A stretch of 5,034 nucleotides of DNA from assembly GCA_947632425.1 (NCBI GenBank), contig CANRPG010000151.1, positions 1 to 5,034 on the forward strand, read 5' to 3'. Source of the stretch: an uncultured Clostridia bacterium (GTDB lineage: Bacteria > Bacillota > Clostridia > Oscillospirales > Ruminococcaceae). The position numbers were made by a program, and so were the translations under genes. A model generated the notes under the pieces. It did no database searches. It saw only the letters and a program-made list of their open reading frames with translations, and was not told the DNA's origin. Positions 1 to 5,034 of the stretch are shown here, piece by piece (position 1 is the first letter of the stretch; each line of letters opens with the position of its first letter).

Positions 1-662
1 AGCAGGGAATAGATCTCGACATAGTTATATATGATGATTACGTTCTTCCCAACACCGCTTTGCAGGACGGCACGCTGGACGCAAACTATTTCCAGCACAC
101 GCCGTATCTTAACAGCTTCAATGAAGCAAACGGCACAGACCTTGTTTCAGCAGGTTCTATACATTATGAACCGTTCGGCATTTACAGCTTCAGCGTTACA
201 GATCTTAAAGACCTTGCAAAAGGCGCGGCTATCATAGTACCCGATGATGATTCCAACCAGACAAGAGCGCTGCTTCTTCTCGAGCAGGAAGGCTTGATAA
301 AACTGCCTGATGATGCATCTGTTGAATCAGGCGTGACAGTTCTGGATATAAAAGACGACAACGGTTATAACATTCAGGCGGCGCAGGCTGATGCTATACC
401 CTCTCTGCTGAAAAACAGCGGCGACGGAACTATAGCAGTCATAAACTATAACTATGCTCTCGGCGCAGGTCTTAAAACTACCGATGCACTCGCTATTGAA
501 GATGCTTCTGGCGATGCGGCGCAGACCTATGCAAACATTGTAGCCGTGCGAAACGGCGATGAAAACGACCCTGCCGTTCAGGCTCTTGTAGCGGCTCTTA
601 AAGACGGAGCAGTAGAAAAGTACAACGAGCAGACGGGCGCAGGCATAGTGCCTATTCAGTAA
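1..662 (+). CDS. metQ: MetQ/NlpA-family substrate-binding lipoprotein of a methionine-type ABC transporter, 5' truncated by the window
   Basis: This is the C-terminal part of a substrate-binding protein; codons run in frame from position 3 to a TAA at 660-662, giving 219 visible residues. It would bind the amino acid outside the membrane and hand it to MetI/MetN. The family signature is clear: DYVLPNTALQDG followed by LDANYFQHTPYL near the visible N-terminus, GIYS after a conserved HYEPF, then a VPDD segment, LLLLEQEGLIKL, and AVINYNYA, where the Asn-containing segment matches the ligand-binding region of MetQ. E. coli MetQ is about 270 residues, so some 50-60 residues, including the signal peptide and lipobox Cys, should lie upstream of the window. 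A TTG at 60 is inside the conserved region and is not the start. The downstream metN and metI fix the assignment. The substrate could be L- or D-methionine or a related sulfur amino acid; the sequence alone does not decide. Confidence 0.93.
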   Translation, partial: QGIDLDIVIYDDYVLPNTALQDGTLDANYFQHTPYLNSFNEANGTDLVSAGSIHYEPFGIYSFSVTDLKDLAKGAAIIVPDDDSNQTRALLLLEQEGLIKLPDDASVESGVTVLDIKDDNGYNIQAAQADAIPSLLKNSGDGTIAVINYNYALGAGLKTTDALAIEDASGDAAQTYANIVAVRNGDENDPAVQALVAALKDGAVEKYNEQTGAGIVPIQ

Positions 663-671
663 AAACCACTC

Positions 672-699
672 TCTCCGGGAGGCTTCTGTCTCCCGGGGA
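672..699 (+). promoter_or_regulatory. Strong intercistronic hairpin between metQ and metN
   Basis: CTCCGGGAG (673-681) pairs with CTCCCGGGG (690-698) across an 8-nt loop, with one T-G wobble and an extra T672-A699 pair. It begins 10 nt after the metQ stop and ends just before the metN Shine-Dalgarno. The 3' side runs into AAGAAAGG, not a T-tract, so it is not a standard intrinsic terminator. An mRNA-stabilising or processing element that lets the binding protein be made in excess over the ATPase is the likeliest role (inference). Confidence 0.7.
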
Positions 700-715
700 A
701 GAAAGGAAGATATTT

Positions 716-1705
716 ATGATAGAGCTTCGGCAACTCGGTAAAACATATAAGACCGCAGATAAAGAAATTGTCGCGCTGGACGATATAAACTTAACTGTAG
801 AGGACGGCGAGATATATGGTATCATAGGTTTGTCCGGAGCCGGAAAAAGCACGCTGGTCCGATGTATAAATCTTCTTGAAAAGCCTACAACAGGACAGGT
901 CATCATAGACGGCGAGGATATAACAAAGCTTTCGCGCAGGAGGCTGCTTGACATTCGCAAATCAATAGGCATGATATTTCAAAGCTTTAATCTGCTAGGT
1001 CAGCGGACTGTACTGCGAAATGTTACATTTCCTCTTGAAGTTGCAGGCGTAAAACGAACAGACGCAAAAGAAAGAGCGCTGGAGCTTTTGGACGTTGTAG
1101 GACTCAAAGACAGAGCTAAGTCCTATCCGTCGCAGCTTTCCGGCGGACAAAAACAGCGCGTTGCCATTGCCAGAGCGCTTGCTACAAAACCGAATTATCT
1201 TCTTTGTGACGAGGCAACTTCGGCATTAGACCCCAACACCACAAAATCTATATTGGAACTTTTGAAAAAGATAAACCGCACAATGGGCGTTACTATCATA
1301 GTGATAACCCACGAGATGAGAGTTATAGACCAGATATGTGACAAGGTCGCCGTTTTAGATCAAAGCAAAATAGCCGAGGAGGGCAAGGTCAGCGAGGTGT
1401 TTATAAACCCTCATTCCGATATTGCAAAAGAGCTGATACTTCCCGGCAAGAAGAACGATTTCAACATTCACGGCGGCAGAAGAGTAAGGCTGACTTTCCA
1501 CCCCGAATACGGCGGAAAGCCTCTTATATCCGAGATGATACTGAAATGTCAGGCACCCGTGAATATTCTTTATGCAGATACAAAAGAGATAGACGGCGCT
1601 GCGTATGGGCAGATGTTAATTGAACTGCCCGAAGAAGAACGTGCCGCGGAAAAGATGATCTCTTGGCTGCAAAAAAGCGGCATTGAATGGCAAGAGGAGG
1701 TGTAG
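716..1705 (+). CDS. metN: Methionine-type ABC transporter ATP-binding protein with C-terminal NIL domain
   Basis: A 329-residue cytoplasmic ATPase that powers uptake through MetI. ABC motifs appear in order: Walker A GLSGAGKST (38-46), Q-loop Q89, signature LSGGQ (141-145), Walker B YLLCDE (161-166), D-loop SALD (169-172) and H-loop H199. After a linker, residues about 255-329 form the NIL domain, the small C-terminal domain that in MetN binds methionine and shuts transport down when the internal pool is high. The presence of this domain separates MetN from general polar amino acid ATPases. Length is close to the usual 340 or so. The ATG at 716 has AAAGGAAG at 702-709 as Shine-Dalgarno with 6 nt spacing. 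The gene follows metQ after a 53-nt gap holding a hairpin and is 3 bp from metI. All catalytic residues are present, so the protein should be active. Confidence 0.96.
   Translation: MIELRQLGKTYKTADKEIVALDDINLTVEDGEIYGIIGLSGAGKSTLVRCINLLEKPTTGQVIIDGEDITKLSRRRLLDIRKSIGMIFQSFNLLGQRTVLRNVTFPLEVAGVKRTDAKERALELLDVVGLKDRAKSYPSQLSGGQKQRVAIARALATKPNYLLCDEATSALDPNTTKSILELLKKINRTMGVTIIVITHEMRVIDQICDKVAVLDQSKIAEEGKVSEVFINPHSDIAKELILPGKKNDFNIHGGRRVRLTFHPEYGGKPLISEMILKCQAPVNILYADTKEIDGAAYGQMLIELPEEERAAEKMISWLQKSGIEWQEEV
1693..1700 (+). promoter_or_regulatory. Shine-Dalgarno that fixes the GTG start of metI
   Basis: AGAGGAGG lies inside the end of metN, 8 nt before the GTG at 1709. This spacing favours GTG over the ATG at 1721, which would be 20 nt away. 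Confidence 0.75.
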
Positions 1706-1708
1706 CCT

Positions 1709-2389
1709 GTGTTTTCTGATATGCTTATTAAACTCTGGGATAACGGCATAATACAGCGCGGCATATGGGAGACGGTCTATATGACTGTGATCTCATCGCT
1801 GATAGCATATGTTATAGGGCTTCCTATCGGCGTTATCCTCAATATCACGGACAAGGACGGCATACGCCCTATATTTATTGTAAACAGGATATTAAACCTG
1901 ATAGTGAACTTTTTCAGAAGCATACCGTTTATTATACTTATGGTGGCAATGCTGCCCGTCGCAAAGTTCATAGTCGGCGTAAGTCTTGGAAATCAGGCGA
2001 TGATAGTAATGCTTGTTATAGCCGCCGCGCCGTATGTTGCAAGAATGGTCGAAAGTTCTCTGAAAGAAGTAGATGCAGGCGTTATAGAGGCGGCGCAGTC
2101 AATGGGTACGAACAATTTGCAGATAGTTTGGAAAGTGCTTCTCCCCGAGGCAAAGCCGTCGCTTATTGTGGGCGCGGTGATATCTATGGTAACGATACTG
2201 GGCTACTCCGCAATGGCGGCTACCATAGGCGGAACAGGGCTTGGGCAGATAGCTATAAGCTACGGTCATCAGCGTTTTAATCCCGATGTTACCTGGTGCT
2301 GTGTTTTTCTGACCGTTATCATCGTTCAGATAATCCAGGAACTCGGCACCTGGATAGCGCACAAGACCGATAAAAGATACGCTTCATGA
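1709..2389 (+). CDS. metI: Methionine-type ABC transporter permease
   Basis: A 226-residue inner-membrane permease, the translocation pore partner of MetN. About five hydrophobic segments are visible, near residues 22-46, 56-82, 92-111, 151-175 and 194-216, which is the MetI topology and size (E. coli MetI has 217 residues). The cytoplasmic coupling loop that docks on the ATPase is present: EAA at 127-129, G133 and LLPEAKP at 144-150. The segment GGTGLGQIAISYG near 174-186 is also typical of MetI. Translation starts at GTG 1709, chosen for its Shine-Dalgarno 8 nt upstream; this start is 3 bp after the metN stop. The TGA stop overlaps the ATG of the next gene as ATGA (2386-2389), so the ligase gene is probably translationally coupled to the permease. 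No frameshift or missing motif is seen. Confidence 0.95.
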   Translation: MFSDMLIKLWDNGIIQRGIWETVYMTVISSLIAYVIGLPIGVILNITDKDGIRPIFIVNRILNLIVNFFRSIPFIILMVAMLPVAKFIVGVSLGNQAMIVMLVIAAAPYVARMVESSLKEVDAGVIEAAQSMGTNNLQIVWKVLLPEAKPSLIVGAVISMVTILGYSAMAATIGGTGLGQIAISYGHQRFNPDVTWCCVFLTVIIVQIIQELGTWIAHKTDKRYAS

Positions 2390-3642
2390 AAGAACCTATA
2401 CAGAAAGAATGTGAGGATATGAGTTTTCTGCAAGATATATACGGCTACATAAAAAGCGGTGAAACAGATACGGAAAATCTGGGACTTGAAATAGAGCATT
2501 TTGTTGTAGACAAAAACGGTGATCAGATAGGTTTTGATGAGATAACCTCTCTTATTGAAAAAGTCGCTCATCAGATAAACGCCGACATCATATATACAGA
2601 CGGCTACCCTGTAGGCTATGAAAATGAAAATTACTCTGTAAGCTTAGAGCCGTCCTGTCAGTTTGAAATAAGCATAAAGCCCCTTCCCGATATAGACGAG
2701 ATCGAAAAAACTTACCGCGAATTTCTAGATCTCTGGGAACCCGAATTTGCAAAAAGAGGCTATCGCATAGTAACTTCCGGCAATCTTCCTAAAGTAGAAC
2801 AGGGCAGGATACGCCCCGATGATATTCCGCTGTCGCCAAAAAAGCGGTATCAGTATATGGATGCTTATTTCAGACAAAGCGGAAAGTACGGAAAATACAT
2901 GATGCGCGCTTCTGCTTCTACACAGGTATCTGTCGAATATCGCTCGGAGCGCGACCTGATAAAAAAGCTCCGCGTGCTTCAGAAGATATCGCCGATACTT
3001 ATGCTGATGATGGAAAATAAGACCGATGCAGGCTCTACTCTGCCGAATGTTCCCGATAAGCCGCACCTGTTCAGAACGCAGGAGTGGGACGACCTAGACC
3101 CCGACAGAACAGGTTTTTATCCTCACTCGTTTGAAAATGATTTCGGCTATGAGCAAATAGCGAATGTGGTCTACAGCACGCCGCTTATTCTGCTTACAGA
3201 TAACGGCTCAACTAAAAACGTCGGCAGCAAAAATGCGAAAGAGCTTTTCAGTGAGGGCATTATAGACGAGAAAGAGCTTGACGAAACGAGAAGAAAGAAG
3301 CTTACCGAGCATATTCTTTCTATGGGATTTTTTCATTTCAGAATAAAAAAATATATCGAGATACGCGTTGCTGACAGCGTTCCTATCAACAAGGCTCTGG
3401 GCTATGCCGCTCTGCTGAAAGGCATAGTATATTCCGAGCATAATCTCGACCTGCTTGATAAAGAACTTTCAGATGTTGACAGCGCCGATAAAATACAAAA
3501 TGCAGTTGTCAGGATAGAGAAGGACGGCAAAAACGCCGTTATTTATCACAATGAAACGGCTGCGCAGTGGTCTTCACATCTCGTGAACTCTGCAAGCGCC
3601 TGTCTTTCCGAACATGAAAAGGAGTATTTAGCCTATGTGTGA
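2386..3642 (+). CDS. Glutamate-cysteine ligase family enzyme (GCS2, plant-type/EgtA-like)
   Basis: A 418-residue cytoplasmic ligase of the GCS2 family, which joins the gamma-carboxyl of glutamate to an amino group, classically that of cysteine, using ATP. Visible marks: GLEIEHFV (33-40), the Glu-rich metal/ATP motif; SLEPSCQFEIS (86-96), matching the LEPGGQ-type motif; RYQYMDAYF (154-162); MMRASASTQVSVEY (172-185), matching the MMxxTASTQ segment; and FRIKKYIEIRVADSVP (318-333), matching the R-(L/Y)-K-x-Y-(L/I)-E-x-R-x-(A/G)-D segment. Length fits EgtA and plant-type enzymes. The ATG at 2386 overlaps the metI stop by 4 bp but has no clear Shine-Dalgarno. An ATG at 2419 (residue 12) sits only 2 nt after GAGG, too close to be convincing, so 2386 is kept. 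No glutathione synthetase gene lies nearby. Family is secure; the acceptor substrate (cysteine, another amino acid or an amine) is unknown, so no gene symbol is given. Confidence 0.87.
   Translation: MKEPIQKECEDMSFLQDIYGYIKSGETDTENLGLEIEHFVVDKNGDQIGFDEITSLIEKVAHQINADIIYTDGYPVGYENENYSVSLEPSCQFEISIKPLPDIDEIEKTYREFLDLWEPEFAKRGYRIVTSGNLPKVEQGRIRPDDIPLSPKKRYQYMDAYFRQSGKYGKYMMRASASTQVSVEYRSERDLIKKLRVLQKISPILMLMMENKTDAGSTLPNVPDKPHLFRTQEWDDLDPDRTGFYPHSFENDFGYEQIANVVYSTPLILLTDNGSTKNVGSKNAKELFSEGIIDEKELDETRRKKLTEHILSMGFFHFRIKKYIEIRVADSVPINKALGYAALLKGIVYSEHNLDLLDKELSDVDSADKIQNAVVRIEKDGKNAVIYHNETAAQWSSHLVNSASACLSEHEKEYLAYV
3617..3624 (+). promoter_or_regulatory. Shine-Dalgarno of the amidotransferase gene, inside the ligase gene
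   Basis: AAAAGGAG ends 10 nt before ATG 3635 and lies in the last codons of the ligase gene. It supports a start whose second codon is the catalytic Cys, and independent loading of ribosomes on the overlapping gene. Confidence 0.75.
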
Positions 3643-4393
3643 GCTGCTTGGCTTGACAGCCCGAAGAAAGATAGTAATGAATAAGTGGCTGGAGACCTTT
3701 TTCAGCCATAGTGCCATGCATCCAAACGGCTGGGGGCTTGCATTATCAGATGACGGCGCATTTTCTGTTGACAAAGAGCCGCTAAGGGCGATAGACAGCT
3801 TATATCTGAAAAGCCTGCTCAGCGGCAATATTGAGACAGCAAAATGCATAGCGCACATTCGCAAAGCAACTATAGGAGATGTAAGCGAAAATAATACTCA
3901 CCCTTTTTCGGCTTGCGATAACTTCGGCAGGCGGTGGACTTTAGCGCACAACGGAACTATATTTGATTGTGAGGCGCTTGCACCGTACCAGTATAAGCAG
4001 ACAGGCACGACCGACAGCGAGCGTATTTTGCTGTATATCGTTGACCGTATAAATCAGCTTAACGAAGATAACAGCGACATAAGAATAAAGACCGTTGAAG
4101 AAGCTGTAAAAACTATCGTTCCGGGAAATAAAGTTAATCTGCTCATTTACGATGGCGAGTTTTTGTATGTGCATAAAAATGAACGCGGTACGCTGTATGA
4201 AAAAGAACTTGGCGGCGGCGTTATGTTCTCTACCGTGCCTTTAGATACAGACGGCTGGCGTGAGGTTGAGCAAAACAGGCTTATGGTCTATCAAAACGGA
4301 AAACTTGTGTATGCCGCAGAAAAACACGACTGCACTTATATCCACAGCGAAGAAAAAATGAAACTGCTGTATCTGGCTTATGCGGGTCTGTGA
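3635..4393 (+). CDS. Class II glutamine amidotransferase-like protein (EgtC/YafJ-type Ntn hydrolase)
   Basis: A 252-residue stand-alone class II amidotransferase domain. Removal of Met1 would expose Cys2 as the N-terminal nucleophile (MCELLGL). Other family marks are HPNGWGLA (29-36), HIRKATIGD with R76 in the glutamine-carboxylate-binding position (74-82), THPF (88-91), LAHNGTI with N106 and G107 as oxyanion residues (103-109), and TDSER with D127 (126-130). Relatives include YafJ and EgtC; EgtC hydrolyses a gamma-glutamyl bond in ergothioneine synthesis. The enzyme should therefore cleave glutamine or a gamma-glutamyl compound in the cytoplasm. Its start overlaps the ligase gene by 8 bp, suggesting both are made together and act on linked steps. 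No second catalytic domain is fused, so it is either a hydrolase in its own right or an ammonia-donating subunit for the ligase. Family assignment is firm; the true substrate is unknown. Confidence 0.87.
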   Translation: MCELLGLTARRKIVMNKWLETFFSHSAMHPNGWGLALSDDGAFSVDKEPLRAIDSLYLKSLLSGNIETAKCIAHIRKATIGDVSENNTHPFSACDNFGRRWTLAHNGTIFDCEALAPYQYKQTGTTDSERILLYIVDRINQLNEDNSDIRIKTVEEAVKTIVPGNKVNLLIYDGEFLYVHKNERGTLYEKELGGGVMFSTVPLDTDGWREVEQNRLMVYQNGKLVYAAEKHDCTYIHSEEKMKLLYLAYAGL

Positions 4394-4420
4394 GATAGCG
4401 CTTTACAAAATAAAAACAAA

Positions 4421-4453
4421 CCGCTGACAAATTTAATGTCTGCGGCTTTTTCT
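4421..4453 (+). terminator. Intrinsic terminator of the metQNI-ligase-amidotransferase operon
   Basis: CCGCTGACA (4421-4429) pairs with TGTCTGCGG (4437-4445) with one T-T mismatch and a 7-nt AATTTAA loop, followed by CTTTTTCTT. It starts 27 nt after the last stop codon. The A-rich stretch on the 5' side means it could also act on minus-strand transcription. Confidence 0.8.
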
Positions 4454-4460
4454 TCACATC

Positions 4461-4489
4461 TTGCAATCGGAGAGCAATTATGATATACT
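4461..4489 (+). promoter_or_regulatory. Sigma-A-type promoter in front of the methyltransferase remnant
   Basis: TTGCAA (4461-4466) as -35, a 17-nt spacer, and TATACT (4484-4489) as -10. The -10 matches TATAAT at 5 of 6 positions and the spacing is ideal. Transcription would begin near 4496. It lies right after the operon terminator and points at a dead gene. Prediction from sequence only. Confidence 0.6.
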
Positions 4490-4504
4490 AAGATCATAAA
4501 ATTT

Positions 4505-4513
4505 AAAGGAGGG
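4505..4513 (+). promoter_or_regulatory. Orphan Shine-Dalgarno with no usable start codon
   Basis: AAAGGAGGG is a near-perfect ribosome-binding site. Where a start codon is expected, 8 nt downstream, the sequence reads ATA TAG in frame with the methyltransferase remnant, so no initiation codon is left there. Confidence 0.6.
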
Positions 4514-4520
4514 TAATAAA

Positions 4521-4664
4521 ATATAGTTCAAACTAAGCAGCGTTGTGCCTTGGGGCAGAAATATGGAAGAATACAAACTGATGTATACGTCTTTAGGATA
4601 CGGTTTCCATATTGCCTTAATGACCGAAATGCTTCGTGTTTGCAAGTAGATCAGGATCTTTCCT
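4521..4664 (+). pseudogene. Remnant of a SAM-dependent methyltransferase-type gene: start lost, internally deleted, nonsense codon
   Basis: Read in frame from 4527, the codons give FKLSSVVPWGRNMEEYKLMY, which matches the N-terminus I recall for a class of clostridial SAM-dependent methyltransferases (VVPWGRxxEEY near the start). The reading then jumps to LGYGFHIALMTEMLRVCK, a TAG at 4647-4649, and IRIFP, which matches a segment from late in the same proteins (EFHIxxxxEMLRVCKEVRIFP). The residues between, including the SAM-binding glycine loop, are absent, so an in-frame deletion of roughly 150 codons is inferred from memory of family length. The start position is ATA TAG, and a Glu codon appears to have become TAG. 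After 4664 similarity is lost. The promoter and Shine-Dalgarno remain good, so inactivation may be recent. The longest frame from an internal ATG (4563) is only 28 codons. I recognise the family by pattern, not by a search. Confidence 0.65.
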
Positions 4665-4689
4665 AGTAACTATATACGAGTTTGGGCAA

Positions 4690-4786
4690 GCGGAATATTT
4701 TACTAAATACTTTCACTGTCGTTGCGTTGCCATCAGGTGCTAGTGATCGCAAGATAGTGCAGGTTCAATTCCTGTTATTCGCACCA
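4690..4786 (+). pseudogene. tRNA-like remnant: T-arm, 3' acceptor strand and encoded CCA
   Basis: The 3' end is tRNA-like: GCAGG (4759-4763), a canonical TTCAATT loop (4764-4770), CCTGT (4771-4775), an acceptor strand TATTCGC (4776-4782), discriminator A and CCA (4784-4786), followed by a strong terminator. No normal D-arm or anticodon arm precedes it. The best 5' partner is GCGGAATA at 4690-4697, which pairs with all seven acceptor bases if one G is bulged. Between the two lies a long hairpin, ACTGTCGTTGCG (4715-4726) with CGCAAGATAGT (4748-4758), with one bulged G and one G-T wobble, and an inner ATCA/TGAT stem. This could be a decayed tRNA, a tRNA 3' end left by integration, or a tRNA-like RNA. 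No amino acid identity can be read. Confidence 0.5.
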
Positions 4787-4791
4787 CAAAG

Positions 4792-4820
4792 AAGTCCGTG
4801 CTTACGGGCTTTTTTCTTTT
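4792..4820 (+). terminator. Strong intrinsic terminator after the tRNA-like end
   Basis: AAGTCCGT (4792-4799) pairs with ACGGGCTT (4804-4811) over a GCTT loop, with one T-G wobble, and the T-tract TTTTTTCTTTT runs on to 4820. It starts 5 nt after the CCA, the spacing usual for tRNA transcripts. Confidence 0.88.
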
Positions 4821-4851
4821 TGTATTGTTAGAATACATTTGTCACACAAAT
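4821..4851. repeat. Two adjoining perfect inverted repeats, operator-like
   Basis: TGTATT-N5-AATACA (4821-4837) and ATTTGT-N3-ACAAAT (4837-4851) share one base and are both perfect. The size and AT-rich arms fit dimeric regulator sites, but I find no convincing promoter here on either strand, so function is unproven. Confidence 0.35.
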
Positions 4852-4863
4852 TATTCGTTACAC

Positions 4864-4899
4864 CAGGCAGGGTAGTGCATCTGCCTGTTGATATTTTTT
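4864..4899 (+). terminator. Hairpin with a delayed T-run, possible weak terminator
   Basis: CAGGCAG (4864-4870) pairs perfectly with CTGCCTG (4881-4887) over a 10-nt loop. A run of six T begins 6 nt after the stem (4894-4899), too far for a classic terminator. There is no gene directly upstream for it to end. Confidence 0.3.
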
Positions 4900-4912
4900 A
4901 TAGCAGCGGGAA

Positions 4913-4939
4913 AGCCGCAGAATAGTCTGCGGCTATTCT
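4913..4939 (-). terminator. Overlapping alternative hairpins, probable terminator for a minus-strand gene
   Basis: AGCCGCAG (4913-4920) pairs perfectly with CTGCGGCT (4927-4934). A second stem, AGAATAG (4919-4925) with CTATTCT (4933-4939), uses overlapping bases, so the two cannot form together. Read on the minus strand the larger hairpin starts a few bases after a TAA (4941-4939), but the following T-run is weak (TTCCC). Confidence 0.45.
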
Positions 4940-5031
4940 TATGCGCTTTTGAGAAATACCGACACATTCGCATCGAACGCGCCGCCCAAATGCTCACAAT
5001 CGCGCGACACGGCGTTTTCATCTTTTTGCGA
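4939..5031 (-). other. Possible C-terminal tail of a minus-strand gene, broken or cut at the window edge
   Basis: On the minus strand, 30 codons are open down to the TAA at 4941-4939, with protein-like composition (DENAVSRDCEHLGGAFDA, then NVSVFLKSA) and a terminator-like hairpin just after. However, an in-frame TAA stands at 5034-5032 and no ATG start is present, so an intact gene in this frame is excluded unless the gene is frameshifted or the last bases are misread. No family is recognised. Confidence 0.25.
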
Positions 5032-5034
5032 TTA

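Noticed and set aside
60..662. metQ starting at TTG 60 as a complete 200-residue protein
   Set aside because: Conserved MetQ sequence continues upstream in the same frame to position 3, and a signal peptide is missing, so the gene is cut by the window edge.
652..972. 106-codon minus-strand open frame across the start of metN
   Set aside because: It is antisense to the Walker A region of metN, Ser-rich, and shows no domain.
1765..2280. 171-codon open frame overlapping metI in another plus-strand frame
   Set aside because: It lies wholly inside metI, is rich in Arg, Tyr and Cys, and has no recognisable motif, while the metI frame has clear permease motifs.
4496..4786. A tmRNA (size near 300 nt with CCA end)
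   Set aside because: No 5' acceptor strand complementary to TATTCGC lies at the predicted transcript start, and no tag-like frame ending in Ala-Ala is visible; the 5' half instead reads as a methyltransferase remnant.
4854..5033. 60-codon minus-strand open frame running off the window edge
   Set aside because: It passes through both 4913-4939 and 4864-4887 hairpins, is rich in Arg, Cys and Trp, and has no Shine-Dalgarno before its ATG at 5021-5019; most likely a chance opening.
4394..5034. Insertion sequence, CRISPR array or other mobile element in the gene-poor end
   Set aside because: No transposase fragment, no regularly spaced direct repeats and no terminal inverted repeat pair with target duplication were found; only the tRNA-like 3' end hints at past integration.

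Overview
The window looks like part of a Firmicutes chromosome, most likely a gut-type clostridium (Oscillospiraceae/Ruminococcus-like). The grounds are strong purine-rich Shine-Dalgarno sites, a GTG start behind AGAGGAGG, frequent ATA isoleucine codons, moderate GC, and a decayed methyltransferase gene of a type I associate with clostridia. The genus is an inference.

Positions 1-4393 hold one tightly packed plus-strand gene set: the 3' part of metQ (substrate-binding lipoprotein), metN (ATPase with a C-terminal NIL domain), metI (permease), a glutamate-cysteine ligase-family enzyme (GCS2/EgtA-like), and a class II glutamine amidotransferase-like hydrolase (EgtC/YafJ-like). The last four are separated by 3 bp or overlap by 4 and 8 bp. 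Only the metQ-metN gap is longer, and it carries a strong hairpin without a T-tract. A hairpin with a T-tract at 4421-4453 ends the operon. The layout suggests import of a sulfur amino acid (methionine or a relative), then formation and breakdown, or amidation, of a gamma-glutamyl-type compound. The ligase/amidotransferase pair resembles EgtA and EgtC of ergothioneine biosynthesis, but EgtB and EgtD are not beside it, so the pathway is open.

Positions 4394-5034 contain no intact gene I can support. In order they hold: the operon terminator; a good sigma-A-type promoter (4461-4489) and a near-perfect Shine-Dalgarno (4505-4513) leading into a dead, internally deleted SAM-dependent methyltransferase gene (about 4521-4664); a tRNA-like 3' end with T-arm, acceptor strand and encoded CCA (4759-4786), preceded by a long hairpin; a second strong terminator (4792-4820); small palindromes (4821-4851); a hairpin (4864-4887); and two mutually exclusive hairpins (4913-4939). 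The last lie just past the stop of a short open stretch on the minus strand that may be the tail of a gene outside or broken at the window edge. This end reads as a decayed region, possibly a former integration site, that may still be transcribed.
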